From Ruegeria sp. THAF33 (GTDB taxonomy: Bacteria > Pseudomonadota > Alphaproteobacteria > Rhodobacterales > Rhodobacteraceae): a stretch of DNA of 64,000 nucleotides. Of the stretch, positions 19,127 through 28,609 are shown piece by piece. The notes under the pieces are model-generated. The model saw only the letters and a list, made by a program, of their open reading frames with translations, did no database searches and was not told the origin of the DNA. The position numbers and the translations under genes were made by a program. Every line of letters begins with the position of its first letter. The first letter of the stretch is position 1. The stretch covers positions 2,168,501 through 2,232,500 of the forward strand of contig NZ_CP045384.1 in NCBI RefSeq assembly GCF_009363615.1. Direction: 5' to 3'.

Positions 19127-19140
19127 GAACAAGTGTTCAA
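19127..19140. promoter_or_regulatory. Palindrome upstream of isovaleryl-CoA dehydrogenase, candidate operator
   Basis: TGAACA-AG-TGTTCA, a perfect 6+6 inverted repeat 24 bases before the start codon at 19103. Size and symmetry fit a dimeric regulator such as a TetR-type repressor of the leucine genes. The regulator is not in this window as far as I can tell. Confidence 0.45.
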
Positions 19141-19201
19141 TAAATCTCTAGCAGCGAATCTGCTGCCGGTCAATCTTTGTGACAGCGCGTCCGAAACGGA
19201 A

Positions 19202-19229
19202 AACGCCGCTCCGAAAAGGGCGGCGTTTC
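19202..19229 (-). terminator. Hairpin terminator after the DegT-family gene
   Basis: AAACGCCGC / GCGGCGTTT, 9-bp stem with a ten-base loop. Read on the minus strand it is followed by TTCCGTTTC. It lies 39 bases past the stop of the aminotransferase gene at 19268 and before the promoter region of the dehydrogenase gene. Confidence 0.6.
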
Positions 19230-19267
19230 AAAAGATCGAGCGTGCGCCGCAGGCGCACTCCGCTTGG

Positions 19268-20458
19268 TCAAGACTGATAAACCGCGCTCACTTCGGCCCG
19301 GATGATCCGGGCGATCAATCGACAATCCTCCAAGGAAAACGTCAAAGGCACGCGCATATCCATCACGCCGGCCAGAACGCGGTCACTTTCGGGCATCCGT
19401 TCGCTGTCGAAATATCGCCAACTGTCATAGCGCGACGTGAATCCTGTCGGCTCGGCACCGCCGAACCACTTCAGCTCAACCCCGCGCGCCGCGCAACGGC
19501 TGATGACTTCGGCTATCCGTTCAGGCGCCCAATCCAGCAGCAGGAACTGAATCGAAGACCCGACATAAGTTTCTTCTTCGGGCCGTTCGACGATCGTCAG
19601 ACCCGGCGTACCCCGCAACCCGGTTTCGATCTCGCGATAACGTTCGTTCCACCGGGCCACCTGCCGGTCCAGATCCCGCAATTGCGGGCGCAGGATCGCC
19701 GCGCGCAAATTGTCCATCCGGCCCGAGACGTTGGGCGTGGTGTATTTGATCCGCTCGAACACGTCCGGCCCCGGCGCCGCCAGATGGCGTTCGTACAACA
19801 TGTAGGACCCCGACAACAGCGTGGCCTTTGCCGCCAGTTCCTCGTCATCGGTGACCAGCAAGCCCCCTTCGCCCGAATTGACATGCTTGTAGGTCTGACA
19901 GGAATAACACCCGATCGCGCCCTGCCGCCCCGACAACTGACCGCGCCAGGCTGCCCCCATCGTGTGTGCGCAATCCTCGATCACGATCACCCCGGCCGCG
20001 TCACACATCTGCATCAGCCGGTCCATGTCACACAGATGTCCGCGCATATGGCTGAGCATCAGCACACGCGCCTGATCCAGCTTGGCCTCAAGATCATCCA
20101 GATCAATGGTCAGGTCTTCCGTCACTCCGACAAAAATTGCCCGCCCTCCGACCGAGGCAATCGACCCCGGGACCGGCGCCAGCGTAAACGCATTGGTTAA
20201 TACCGGGTCGCCCGGCTGCACGCCAACCGCACGCAGGGCGGTGGCCAGAGCGTAGCCGCCAGACGAAACCGCAAGACAGTATTTTGCCCCCATCTGCGCC
20301 GCAAATTCCTGCTCCAGCAGGGCTGTTTCCCCCAACTCTCCGGGGACGACATTGTATCGATGCAGACGCCCATGGCGCAGAACGGCCAGTGCCGCCTCGA
20401 TTGCTTCTTCCGGAAGGGGTTCCTGCTGCGTAAAGCTGCCAGAGAATACGTCGGTCAT
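19268..20458 (-). CDS. DegT/DnrJ/EryC1/StrS-family PLP aminotransferase
   Basis: 396 residues. The fold-type I PLP family is recognised from SSGGYALATALRAVG, the Asp that binds the pyridine nitrogen (Asp162 in EDCAHTMGA) and the Schiff-base Lys191 in YKHVNSGEGG. Family members usually transaminate nucleotide sugars or are regulatory. No sugar-biosynthesis genes are next to it. It lies 39 bases after the phosphoglycolate phosphatase-like gene on the same strand, so the two may form a small operon. Substrate unknown. Confidence 0.88.
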   Translation of the reverse strand: MTDVFSGSFTQQEPLPEEAIEAALAVLRHGRLHRYNVVPGELGETALLEQEFAAQMGAKYCLAVSSGGYALATALRAVGVQPGDPVLTNAFTLAPVPGSIASVGGRAIFVGVTEDLTIDLDDLEAKLDQARVLMLSHMRGHLCDMDRLMQMCDAAGVIVIEDCAHTMGAAWRGQLSGRQGAIGCYSCQTYKHVNSGEGGLLVTDDEELAAKATLLSGSYMLYERHLAAPGPDVFERIKYTTPNVSGRMDNLRAAILRPQLRDLDRQVARWNERYREIETGLRGTPGLTIVERPEEETYVGSSIQFLLLDWAPERIAEVISRCAARGVELKWFGGAEPTGFTSRYDSWRYFDSERMPESDRVLAGVMDMRVPLTFSLEDCRLIARIIRAEVSAVYQS

Positions 20459-20497
20459 GGTCTTGTTCTGAGGCTCCGAAAGGGTCCGGTCAAGGTT

Positions 20498-21169
20498 TCA
20501 GGCTGCCGCACCGATCAGATCAGGCACGAGGCCGGGCAAGTCATCAAAATGATGCAGAAGGGCTTCGGGTTCCAGCGCCGCCATGTCATCCCCCGATGGC
20601 CCGAAGGTAACCAGCACCGAAGGAACGCCCGCCGCTCTGGCGGTGTTGCGGTCGGTATCTGAGTCTCCGACCAGCACGCACAAGTCCGGATCGCCCCCGG
20701 CACGGCGCGCGGCTTCACGCAAAGGCGCCGGGTCCGGTTTGCGGACCGGCAGCGTATCGGCCCCGACCAAAGATGCAAAACGGTCCCGCACCCCCATGCG
20801 CGTCAGCAACAATTCGGCCAGATGTTCCGGTTTGTTCGTGCAAATGCCCACACCGTAACCCGCGTCACTCAGTATCTCGACCGCCTGTAGTGCGCCGGGA
20901 TAGAAACTGGTGTGGGTGTCGATGTCCTGCGCGTAGGCCTCAAGAAGAACCGGATAATAGGCCTGTACCGTATCCTCGTCATAGGCCCCGACACGTTTCA
21001 GCCCGTGGGTCAGCATCATGCGCCCACCTCGCAGCGCCACACCGGAATCCGGCCCGTGGACCAGTACATCCCCGTGCCCCATCTTGCGGAAACAATGGTT
21101 CGCGGCCGCCAGCAAATCGCCGGATGTGTCCGCCAAAGTGCCGTCCAGATCGAAGATGACGGTGCGCAT
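20498..21169 (-). CDS. gph: HAD-family phosphatase, probable phosphoglycolate phosphatase
   Basis: 223 residues. HAD motif I is FDLDGTLADTS with Asp7 and Asp9, motif II is CTNKPEH, motif III is the Lys in PVRKPDP, and motif IV is GDSDTDRNTARAAG. The alpha-helical cap inserted after motif I is typical of Gph-type enzymes, which hydrolyse 2-phosphoglycolate. Substrate is inferred from family resemblance. It is divergent from glmU with a 134-base gap. Confidence 0.85.
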   Translation of the reverse strand: MRTVIFDLDGTLADTSGDLLAAANHCFRKMGHGDVLVHGPDSGVALRGGRMMLTHGLKRVGAYDEDTVQAYYPVLLEAYAQDIDTHTSFYPGALQAVEILSDAGYGVGICTNKPEHLAELLLTRMGVRDRFASLVGADTLPVRKPDPAPLREAARRAGGDPDLCVLVGDSDTDRNTARAAGVPSVLVTFGPSGDDMAALEPEALLHHFDDLPGLVPDLIGAAA

Positions 21170-21303
21170 TTCGCCCCCTTGCTCGGCAGGTTTTCGCCGT
21201 ATCCTGTTTCAATCGGCAATCTTGTTTGATGGCCGAACGGCTTGCGCCTTTGACCTCAGCGGATAAAACGGACGGCAACAAAACACAAAGAGAAAACGAA
21301 TTC

Positions 21304-22656
21304 ATGACCACTGCCCTCGTCATCCTTGCCGCCGGAAAAGGCACCAGGATGAATTCGGACCTTCCCAAAGTTCTGCATCCCATCGCTCAGGTTCCGATGC
21401 TGATCCATGCGATGCGCGCCGGATCTGTCTTGTCGCCCGAACATACCGTGATCGTCACCGGCCACGGGTCCGAAGCCGTGGCAAAGGTTGCACGGGCCGA
21501 GGATGAAGGGGCGCAGATCACCGTGCAGGAAGACCAGTTGGGTACGGCCCATGCGGTCGCCCAGGCCCGAAGCGCATTGAGCGGGTTCGAAGGTGATGTG
21601 GTTGTTCTTTACGGCGACACCCCGTTCCTGCAGCCCGACACGCTGGAAAGGATGATCGAGGCACGGTCCGGGAATGACCTTGTCATTCTTGGCTTTGAAG
21701 CAGCCGATCCTGCCCGTTATGGCCGGCTGGTTATGAATGGCGACGTGCTGGAACGCATTGTCGAATTCAAGGATGCGTCGAATGAAGAACGATCCATAAC
21801 ATTCTGCAATTCAGGACTTTTGGCCTGCAATGCGCAGCTGCTGTTTTCGCTGATCGACGAGGTCGGAAACGACAACGCTTCGGGCGAATACTATCTGACC
21901 GACGTGGTTGAAATTGCGCGCCGCCGTGGGCTGAACGTGACCGCAGTCGCGTGCGACGAGGCGCAGACGCTGGGCGTGAACTCTCGCGCCGATCTGGCGG
22001 CCGCCGATGCCGTATTTCAGGCACGCGCCCGTGGCGAGCTGCTTGAACTGGGCGTCACGTTGATGGCGCCTGACACGGTGTATCTGGCCGCGGATACGGT
22101 GGTCGGGCGCGATACGGTGATCGAACCGAATGTGGTGTTCGGCCCGGGCGTCACGGTCGAAAGCGGCGCAACGATCCGCGCCTTTTCGCATCTTGAGGGC
22201 TGCCATGTCAGCCGGGGCGCTGTCGTCGGCCCCTACGCGCGCCTGCGCCCCGGTGCCGAACTGGCCGAAAACACGCGGGTGGGCAATTTTGTCGAGATCA
22301 AGAATGCCGAAATCGCCGAAGGCGCGAAGGTCAATCACCTTAGCTATATCGGGGACGCTTCGGTTGGCGCAGCGACCAACATCGGTGCGGGCACGATCAC
22401 CTGCAACTATGACGGCGTGATGAAGCACAAGACCACGATTGGTGAGAATGTCTTTGTCGGCTCGAACACCATGCTGGTGGCGCCGGTCACAGTGGGCGAC
22501 GGCGCGATGACCGCGACGGGCACTGTCGTGACCAGGGATGTGGACCCTGGTGCGCTGGCTGTTGCGCGGGCCAAGCAGGAAAACAAGCCCGGATATGCGC
22601 GCAAATTGTTTGATATGTTGAAGGCGAAAAAGGCTCGCCGCGATAAAAAGGCCTGA
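21304..22656 (+). CDS. glmU: Bifunctional GlcN-1-P acetyltransferase / UDP-GlcNAc pyrophosphorylase
   Basis: 450 residues from the ATG at 21304. N-terminal nucleotidyltransferase with LAAGKGTRMNSDLPK (residues 8-22). C-terminal left-handed beta-helix acetyltransferase of hexapeptide repeats, ending with a Lys-rich tail. It makes UDP-GlcNAc for peptidoglycan and lipopolysaccharide. An upstream in-frame start exists but the conserved N terminus begins at MTTALVILAAG. glmS follows after three bases, so the two sequential enzymes are in one operon. Confidence 0.97.
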   Translation: MTTALVILAAGKGTRMNSDLPKVLHPIAQVPMLIHAMRAGSVLSPEHTVIVTGHGSEAVAKVARAEDEGAQITVQEDQLGTAHAVAQARSALSGFEGDVVVLYGDTPFLQPDTLERMIEARSGNDLVILGFEAADPARYGRLVMNGDVLERIVEFKDASNEERSITFCNSGLLACNAQLLFSLIDEVGNDNASGEYYLTDVVEIARRRGLNVTAVACDEAQTLGVNSRADLAAADAVFQARARGELLELGVTLMAPDTVYLAADTVVGRDTVIEPNVVFGPGVTVESGATIRAFSHLEGCHVSRGAVVGPYARLRPGAELAENTRVGNFVEIKNAEIAEGAKVNHLSYIGDASVGAATNIGAGTITCNYDGVMKHKTTIGENVFVGSNTMLVAPVTVGDGAMTATGTVVTRDVDPGALAVARAKQENKPGYARKLFDMLKAKKARRDKKA

Positions 22657-22659
22657 GAT

Positions 22660-24483
22660 ATGTGTGGAATAGTAGGTGTTTTGGGGCAGCACGAGGCCGC
22701 CCCTATTCTGGTAGAAGCCCTGAAACGGCTGGAATATCGCGGCTATGACAGCGCCGGGATTGCAACCGTCAACGACGGCGCATTGGGCCGGCGGCGCGCG
22801 GTTGGCAAGCTGGTCAACCTCAGCGATCTTCTGGTGCATGATCCTCTTCCCGGTAAATCCGGCATCGGCCATACCCGCTGGGCCACGCATGGCGCCCCGT
22901 CGGTCAACAACGCACATCCGCACAAGGCGGGCCCGGTGGCCGTCGTTCATAACGGCATCGTCGAAAACTATCGCGACCTGAGGGCTGAACTGGCCGAATA
23001 TGGTGTTGATTTCCAAACCGAAACCGACACGGAAACGGTTGCCCTCATGACGGAACACCACCTGAGCTCGGGCCTGTCCCCGGTCGAGGCGGCGTTCAAG
23101 ACGATCGACCAGTTGGAGGGCGCCTTTGCGCTGGCCTTTCTTTTCGACGGAGAGGACGACCTGATCGTGGCGGCCCGCAAGGGATCACCACTGGCCATCG
23201 GACATGGGGATGGCGAGATGTATGTGGGCTCTGACGCCATCGCCCTGGCGCCTCTGACCAACCAGATCACATATCTGGAAGAAGGCGACCGCGCGGTTCT
23301 GACCCGAACGTCGCTTGAAATCCGCAACGAAGCCGGTGAGCTGGCCAACCGGGAAAAGCGCAAGATCAAGCTGGATCATGCGCGCGCGGACAAGGGCGAG
23401 CACAAGCATTTCATGGCCAAGGAAATCGCTGAACAGCCCATCGTTGTGGCCGAAGCGATCCGGTCCTACCTGCCCACGGGTGGTGACCGCGTGGCCCTGC
23501 CCGATGCCGATCTGGATTTCAGCAAGCTGGACCGTCTGACCATGGTGGCCTGCGGCACCGCGTTTTACGCCTGCCTGACCGCGAAATACTGGTTCGAGCA
23601 ACTGGCCAAGATGCCGGTCGAGGTCGATATCGCCAGCGAGTTCCGCTATCGCGAACCTCCGATCACGGATCGAACACTGGCGCTTTTCGTCAGCCAGTCG
23701 GGCGAAACCGCCGACACGCTGGCCGCGTTGCGGTATTGTGAGGGCAAGGCAGACAAGATCGTTTCGGTCGTCAACGTGCCCGAAAGCTCGATTGCACGCG
23801 AAAGCGATATCGCCTTGCCGATCCATGCCGGTGTCGAAATCGGAGTGGCGTCGACAAAAGCCTTCACCTGCCAGTTGAGCGTGCTGCTGATGCTGGCGCT
23901 CAAGGCCGCAGCAGACCGGGGCACGATGACGGATGAGGACATCGCCGATCATGCCGCCGCGCTGCGCGGGTTGCCGACCGTGCTGAACGCCGCACTCGAT
24001 CAGAACCGGGCGATCCGCAAAGCGGCCCAACGCCTGTCCGAGGCGCGCGACGTCCTGTTTCTGGGCCGTGGCCTGATGTATCCGCTGGCAATGGAAGGCG
24101 CGCTGAAGCTGAAGGAAATCAGCTATATCCACGCCGAAGGTTATGCGTCAGGAGAGTTGAAACACGGCCCCATCGCCCTGATCGACAAGCATATGCCCGT
24201 GGTTGTCATGGCACCCCGTGACACCGTGTTCGACAAGACCGTGTCGAACATGCAGGAAGTGATGGCGCGCAAGGGCAAGGTGATCCTGGTCTCTGATGAT
24301 GACGGCATTGACGAGGCCGGCGACGGCGTCTGGAGCACCATCCGCATGCCGCATGTTCACACCAGCCTTGCACCGATCCTGTATTCGGTTCCCGCGCAGT
24401 TGCTGGCCTATCACACGGCGGTTGCCAAGGGCACGGATGTGGATCAGCCGCGCAATCTGGCCAAGTCGGTCACGGTGGAGTGA
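22660..24483 (+). CDS. glmS: Glutamine-fructose-6-phosphate aminotransferase
   Basis: 607 residues, full length. The N-terminal glutaminase domain has the nucleophile Cys2 (MCGIVGVLG) and GYDSAGIA. Two SIS domains bind fructose-6-phosphate (FVSQSGETADTLAAL and the second, EGALKLKEISYIHAEGY). The C terminus is SVTVE, as in the family. It makes glucosamine-6-phosphate, upstream of GlmU in the pathway. No glmS ribozyme is expected because the gap to glmU is three bases. Confidence 0.98.
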   Translation: MCGIVGVLGQHEAAPILVEALKRLEYRGYDSAGIATVNDGALGRRRAVGKLVNLSDLLVHDPLPGKSGIGHTRWATHGAPSVNNAHPHKAGPVAVVHNGIVENYRDLRAELAEYGVDFQTETDTETVALMTEHHLSSGLSPVEAAFKTIDQLEGAFALAFLFDGEDDLIVAARKGSPLAIGHGDGEMYVGSDAIALAPLTNQITYLEEGDRAVLTRTSLEIRNEAGELANREKRKIKLDHARADKGEHKHFMAKEIAEQPIVVAEAIRSYLPTGGDRVALPDADLDFSKLDRLTMVACGTAFYACLTAKYWFEQLAKMPVEVDIASEFRYREPPITDRTLALFVSQSGETADTLAALRYCEGKADKIVSVVNVPESSIARESDIALPIHAGVEIGVASTKAFTCQLSVLLMLALKAAADRGTMTDEDIADHAAALRGLPTVLNAALDQNRAIRKAAQRLSEARDVLFLGRGLMYPLAMEGALKLKEISYIHAEGYASGELKHGPIALIDKHMPVVVMAPRDTVFDKTVSNMQEVMARKGKVILVSDDDGIDEAGDGVWSTIRMPHVHTSLAPILYSVPAQLLAYHTAVAKGTDVDQPRNLAKSVTVE

Positions 24484-24486
24484 ATT

Positions 24487-25029
24487 ATGGCCAAGCAGTT
24501 CCCGCAGCTTGAGGAAGCGCATCAAAAGTTCATCGAAGATCAGCATATGTTCTTCGTCGGCACCGCCGGGGCCGAAGGTCGGGTCAATATTTCCCCCAAG
24601 GGAATGGATTCGCTGCGGGTATTGGGGCCGAACCGCATCGTCTGGATGAACCTGACCGGCAGTGGCAATGAAACGGCGGGGCATCTTTTGCAGATCAACA
24701 GGATGACGCTGATGTGGTGTTCCTTCACCACACGTCCGATGATCCTGCGCACCTATGGCACGGCACGTTGCCTGCATGTCGGGGATGATGGATGGGACGA
24801 CCTTGCCGGCCTATTCCCAAATCACCGAAGCGCACGGCAGATCTATGACCAGTCGATCGACATGGTACAGACCTCTTGCGGCTATGCCGTGCCTTTCATG
24901 GAATTCCAATCCGACCGCGATACGATGCAGAATTGGGTGGATGGAAAATCAGACGAGGACATCCGCTCGTATTGGGTGGAAAGGAACAGCCAAACGATTG
25001 ATGGAAAGCCAACCGGCGTACCAAAGTGA
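24487..25029 (+). CDS. Pyridoxamine 5'-phosphate oxidase-fold protein
   Basis: 180 residues with the split-barrel flavin-binding fold: MFFVGTAGAEGRVNISPKGM near the N terminus and WMNLTGSGNETAGHL. It belongs to the general PNPOx-like group, not the vitamin B6 enzyme PdxH itself. The reaction is unknown. It starts three bases after glmS and its stop overlaps the next start (GTGA), so it is part of the glm operon. Confidence 0.85.
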   Translation: MAKQFPQLEEAHQKFIEDQHMFFVGTAGAEGRVNISPKGMDSLRVLGPNRIVWMNLTGSGNETAGHLLQINRMTLMWCSFTTRPMILRTYGTARCLHVGDDGWDDLAGLFPNHRSARQIYDQSIDMVQTSCGYAVPFMEFQSDRDTMQNWVDGKSDEDIRSYWVERNSQTIDGKPTGVPK

Positions 25030-25721
25030 GCCCGATGCTGAGTGGATATCTCGATCAGATCAAAGCGCATGGTGACCCCGAGCGGGCGACCCAGATGGCC
25101 AGTTACCACAAGGCGGATCGCATCTATCTGGGCGTCGCGAACCCGGTTCTCAACGACCTGACCAAGGCGTGGCGGAAAGAACTGGACGTGCCGGCGCGGG
25201 TCGCATTGGCGGACGGGCTATGGCAAAGCAACATCCACGAGGGGCGACTTGCCGCATCCAAACTTTTGACTCAGGCACGCATCCGACCGGATGCGGCGGT
25301 TTGGAATTTGCTTCAAAGCTGGCTGCCGGATTTCGATGCCTGGGCCGTTGCGGACCACGCGTGCATGGCGATGCAAAAACGGCTTTCAGCAGATCCCGAA
25401 CGGTTGGACGAGGTCGAACTGTGGACCCGGTCCGATCACATGTGGACCCGGCGCGCGGCCTTGGTCGCAACCCTGCCCTGGACCAAACAGAACCACCCCA
25501 AGCCTGACGATCTGCACCGCCGTGACCGCATCCTTGGCTGGGCTGCGGGATATGTTTCGGACCGCAACTGGTTCATCCAGAAATCCATCGCCTGGTGGCT
25601 GCGCGAACTGTCCAAACATGACCCGGAACGCGTGATCGCCTTTCTGAAACAGCACGGTGATGCCATGAAGCCGTTTGCCCGCCGCGAAGCAGGCAAATAC
25701 CTGAAAAATCAGTTCACATAG
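25026..25721 (+). CDS. AlkD-like DNA alkylation repair protein
   Basis: 231 residues (GTG at 25026; an ATG at 25035 would give 228). All-helical HEAT-like repeat protein of the DNA alkylation repair family. Recognisable segments are DRIYLGVANPVLNDLTKAW, LLQSWLPDFDAWAVADHA and DRNWFIQKSIAWWLRELSK. The Asp and aromatic residues in the last segment resemble those used by AlkD to hold damaged DNA. The gene is the last of the glmU operon. Its 3' end overlaps the convergent lipoprotein gene by 13 bases. Confidence 0.85.
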   Translation: MSPMLSGYLDQIKAHGDPERATQMASYHKADRIYLGVANPVLNDLTKAWRKELDVPARVALADGLWQSNIHEGRLAASKLLTQARIRPDAAVWNLLQSWLPDFDAWAVADHACMAMQKRLSADPERLDEVELWTRSDHMWTRRAALVATLPWTKQNHPKPDDLHRRDRILGWAAGYVSDRNWFIQKSIAWWLRELSKHDPERVIAFLKQHGDAMKPFARREAGKYLKNQFT

Positions 25722-26140
25722 ACCTCAAGCTCGACAAGTTCGTCGAAGGGCACCAACAGGGCCCTCATGGCGTCCAGTGACAAGCGGCTGCCGCTGCTGT
25801 CCGGACCGGAAACCGGGACCAACGTGATATAGGCCTGCGCCCCGGTCCGTGGCACGACAACACGTGCCGTAACTTCGCTGTCCACCAGCGGCGTCTGCAT
25901 CCAGCGGCCCGGGGTGGTCGGATCCCCAAGTCCGGCGATGGTGGTCTTCGCCCCAACCCAGTTCGGGCGCGCGGAAACCGGTTCGGGTTGCAACACCTCT
26001 TCGGCAACTGCTGTGCCCGTTTCCGTGTCAGACACCGTCTGGGCGGGTGCGTCGCCGCCGCCGAACACTCGATCAGTCGTTGACTGCACGGCGTCGCATC
26101 CGGCCGTCATTACGCATGTCAAAACAAGTATTTTCTTCAT
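25709..26140 (-). CDS. Putative lipoprotein, uncharacterised
   Basis: 143 residues beginning [18 protein letters not shown], a short signal peptide with a lipobox-like TAGC, so Cys15 is the candidate lipidation site. The mature protein is about 125 residues, rich in Pro, Val, Thr and Gly, with no recognised domain. It is convergent with the AlkD-like gene and divergent from moaA, 90 bases away. No function can be given. Confidence 0.7.
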   Translation of the reverse strand: MKKILVLTCVMTAGCDAVQSTTDRVFGGGDAPAQTVSDTETGTAVAEEVLQPEPVSARPNWVGAKTTIAGLGDPTTPGRWMQTPLVDSEVTARVVVPRTGAQAYITLVPVSGPDSSGSRLSLDAMRALLVPFDELVELEVYVN

Positions 26141-26230
26141 GCCGGAAACCTACAACCCTGCGCCCACCTGTTCCAGCGCAAAGCGCAGTTCGCACTTGTC
26201 GCGGCCATGTTCCAGCTTTACCTATGTGGC

Positions 26231-27238
26231 ATGACAGCTCCGCTAATCGACCCGTTTGCCCGCGCCATCACGTATCTCCGCGTCTCCGTCACGGATCGCT
26301 GCGACTTCCGCTGCGTGTATTGCATGTCCGAGAACATGACCTTTCTGCCCAAGAAAGACCTGCTGACATTGGAGGAACTGGACCGGATGTGTTCGACCTT
26401 CGTCAGAATGGGGGTCGAAAAGCTGCGCATTACGGGTGGTGAGCCTTTGGTGCGTCGCAACATCATGACGTTCTTCAATTCGATGACACGTCATCTGGAC
26501 AGCGGTGCATTGAAGGAGTTGACGCTGACAACCAACGGTTCGCAACTGCACCGATTTTCCGAAGACCTGTATGCGGCCGGTGTGCGTCGGGTGAATGTCT
26601 CGCTGGACACTCTGGATGATGACAAGTTCGCCAAGGTAACGCGCTGGGGTCGCCTGAAACAGGTTTTGAACGGAATCGACGCCGCGCAAAAAGCTGGCCT
26701 GCGGATCAAGATAAACGCCGTTGCCCTGAAAGGGTTCAACGAGCCCGAACTTCCCAAAATCACGGAATGGTGCGCCCAGCGGGATATGGATCTGACCTGG
26801 ATCGAGGTCATGCCCATGGGCGATATCGGCAACGAAGACCGCCTGGATCAGTACTGGTCGCTCAAGGACGTGCGGAAAGAATACGAAAACCACTATTCGG
26901 TCACCGATCTGGCCGAACGCAGCGGTGGCCCGGCCCGTTACGTGCGGCTCGAGGAAACCGGCCAGAAAATCGGCTTTATTACGCCGCTGTCGCACAATTT
27001 CTGTGAAAGCTGCAACAGGGTCCGCCTGACCTGCACGGGCGAACTCTACATGTGCCTGGGCCAGGAAGACATGGCCGACCTGCGCGGCGCCCTGCGCGAT
27101 CATCCCGACACCGAACAGCCACTTGAAGACGCGATCCAATCTGCGATCAATCTCAAGCCCAAAGGGCATGACTTCGACTATTCCCGCCAAGCCGTCGATG
27201 GCCGGATGAGCCGTCACATGAGCCATACAGGCGGCTGA
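26231..27238 (+). CDS. moaA: GTP 3',8-cyclase, molybdenum cofactor biosynthesis
   Basis: 335 residues. Radical SAM enzyme that starts molybdopterin synthesis. The N-terminal cluster ligands are Cys24, Cys28 and Cys31 (CDFRCVYC). The C-terminal second 4Fe-4S cluster has Cys258, Cys261 and Cys275 (CESC then MC). The chain ends in the Gly-Gly tail known to matter for MoaA. I take MTAPLIDPF at 26231 as the start. An ATG eight codons upstream (26207) is the alternative. The product is needed by the molybdenum hydroxylase encoded at 48-50.7 kb. Confidence 0.96.
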   Translation: MTAPLIDPFARAITYLRVSVTDRCDFRCVYCMSENMTFLPKKDLLTLEELDRMCSTFVRMGVEKLRITGGEPLVRRNIMTFFNSMTRHLDSGALKELTLTTNGSQLHRFSEDLYAAGVRRVNVSLDTLDDDKFAKVTRWGRLKQVLNGIDAAQKAGLRIKINAVALKGFNEPELPKITEWCAQRDMDLTWIEVMPMGDIGNEDRLDQYWSLKDVRKEYENHYSVTDLAERSGGPARYVRLEETGQKIGFITPLSHNFCESCNRVRLTCTGELYMCLGQEDMADLRGALRDHPDTEQPLEDAIQSAINLKPKGHDFDYSRQAVDGRMSRHMSHTGG

Positions 27239-27239
27239 T

Positions 27240-28538
27240 ATGCCGGATCACGACGGCCACCCCACGGCGTTGTACCATGTGTACTGCGCCCTCACGTCTC
27301 TGGCCGCGCCCCTGATATGGCGGGTCGTTCGGAACAAGCTGCGGGCAGCAAACGTACCTGACAAGCGGCAACAAGAACGCCTTGGCCATGCCAGCCTGCC
27401 CAGACCAAATGGGCGTTTGGTCTGGTTCCACGCCGCCAGCGTCGGTGAAAGCCTTTCGGTCCTCAGCCTGATCAGACGGCTGGCAGACCGCCTGCCCGAG
27501 GCCGAGTTTCTGATCACCTCGGGCACCCCGACCTCAGCGGCTCTGATCGAAAAACGCCTGCCGCCCCGTACACGGCATCAATTCCCGCCGCTTGACACGG
27601 CAGGCCCGGTCCGGCGCTTTCTGAACCATTGGCAACCAGAGGGCGGGGTTTTCGTCGAAAGTGAGATTTGGCCGCGTTTGATCGTCGAAAGCGCCAAACG
27701 CGGCGTTCCGCTGGCCCTTCTGAATGCACGACTGTCGGACAAGTCCGTTGCCGGTTGGAAAAAACGCCCCGGAACAGCGCGGTTCGTTTTGAACAAGTTC
27801 AACCTGTTCCTGACGCAAAACGACAAAACCGCAGCCAACCTGGCAGCCATGGGTGCCCCTGCCGGTCGCGTCCGGCCCGGCACCAATCTCAAGGCCATGT
27901 CAGACCCTCTTCCCATAGACCACGGCACGCTGGACGACATTGGTTCTCAGATTTCTGGCAGACCTGTGTGGATCGCCAGTTCAACCCATGCCGGTGAAGA
28001 GGAAATCGTTCTGGCCGCGCATAAATCACTTCTGGAACGCTGGCCCGATCTGCTGCTGTTGCTGATCCCCCGCCACCCAGAGCGCCGCGGCGATATCGCA
28101 AAACTACTGGACGCCTCCGATCTCAACGCCGCGTTCCGATCAGAAAGTTCCCCGATCAAAACCGAAACCCAGGTATATGTCGCCGATACATTGGGCGAGA
28201 CCGGCACATGGTACGCTCTGTCTCCCATCGTGTTCCTGGGCGGCTCCCTTAAAAATATCGGCGGCCACAACCCTTTCGAACCCGCCCAGGCCGGAGCCGC
28301 CGTGATAACCGGTCCCGGATACTTCAATTTTGCTGAAACATTCGCGCCGTTGATCAAAACCGGTGGCGCCATCGAGGTTCAAACCGAAACAGATCTCTCT
28401 GCGGCGGTCGACCATTGGCTTTCAGACGACCAAGCCCTGACCCGGGCCCGCAGCGCGGCCCAATCCTGCGTCAAGACGCAAAGCAACGCACTGGATTCCG
28501 TCGTGGAAACGCTGTGCCGTTCGCTCGACCTGACGTAA
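27240..28538 (+). CDS. waaA: 3-deoxy-D-manno-octulosonic acid (Kdo) transferase
   Basis: 432 residues of glycosyltransferase family 30. It transfers Kdo to lipid A at the inner membrane. A hydrophobic anchor near the N terminus (ALTSLAAPLIW) precedes FHAASVGES with the catalytic-type Glu (Glu70). The C-terminal half has ASSTHAGEEE and the nucleotide-sugar-binding segment GGSLKNIGGHNPFEPAQ. It starts two bases after moaA. A G/C-rich repeat hairpin follows its stop and may end transcription. Confidence 0.9.
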   Translation: MPDHDGHPTALYHVYCALTSLAAPLIWRVVRNKLRAANVPDKRQQERLGHASLPRPNGRLVWFHAASVGESLSVLSLIRRLADRLPEAEFLITSGTPTSAALIEKRLPPRTRHQFPPLDTAGPVRRFLNHWQPEGGVFVESEIWPRLIVESAKRGVPLALLNARLSDKSVAGWKKRPGTARFVLNKFNLFLTQNDKTAANLAAMGAPAGRVRPGTNLKAMSDPLPIDHGTLDDIGSQISGRPVWIASSTHAGEEEIVLAAHKSLLERWPDLLLLLIPRHPERRGDIAKLLDASDLNAAFRSESSPIKTETQVYVADTLGETGTWYALSPIVFLGGSLKNIGGHNPFEPAQAGAAVITGPGYFNFAETFAPLIKTGGAIEVQTETDLSAAVDHWLSDDQALTRARSAAQSCVKTQSNALDSVVETLCRSLDLT

Positions 28539-28553
28539 GTAGGCGGGACCCCT

Positions 28554-28600
28554 CTTCATCTGGCCAAAAATATCCCGGGGGTGTGGGGGCAGCGCCCCCA
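28554..28600. repeat. G/C-rich dispersed repeat, copy 1
   Basis: The sequence runs CTTCATCTGGCCAAAAATAT then CCCGGGGGTGTGG and ends in the hairpin TGGGGGC-AGC-GCCCCCA. A closely similar unit lies at 42251-42297. Both lie in gaps between genes. This copy follows waaA and faces the end of the first M20 gene, so it may also act as a terminator. I recall similar elements as common in roseobacter genomes, but did not check. Confidence 0.65.
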
Positions 28601-28609
28601 CCCGCCCCA

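Noticed and set aside
22657..22659. glmS ribozyme
   Set aside because: Only three bases separate glmU and glmS, so there is no room for the roughly 150-nucleotide ribozyme.
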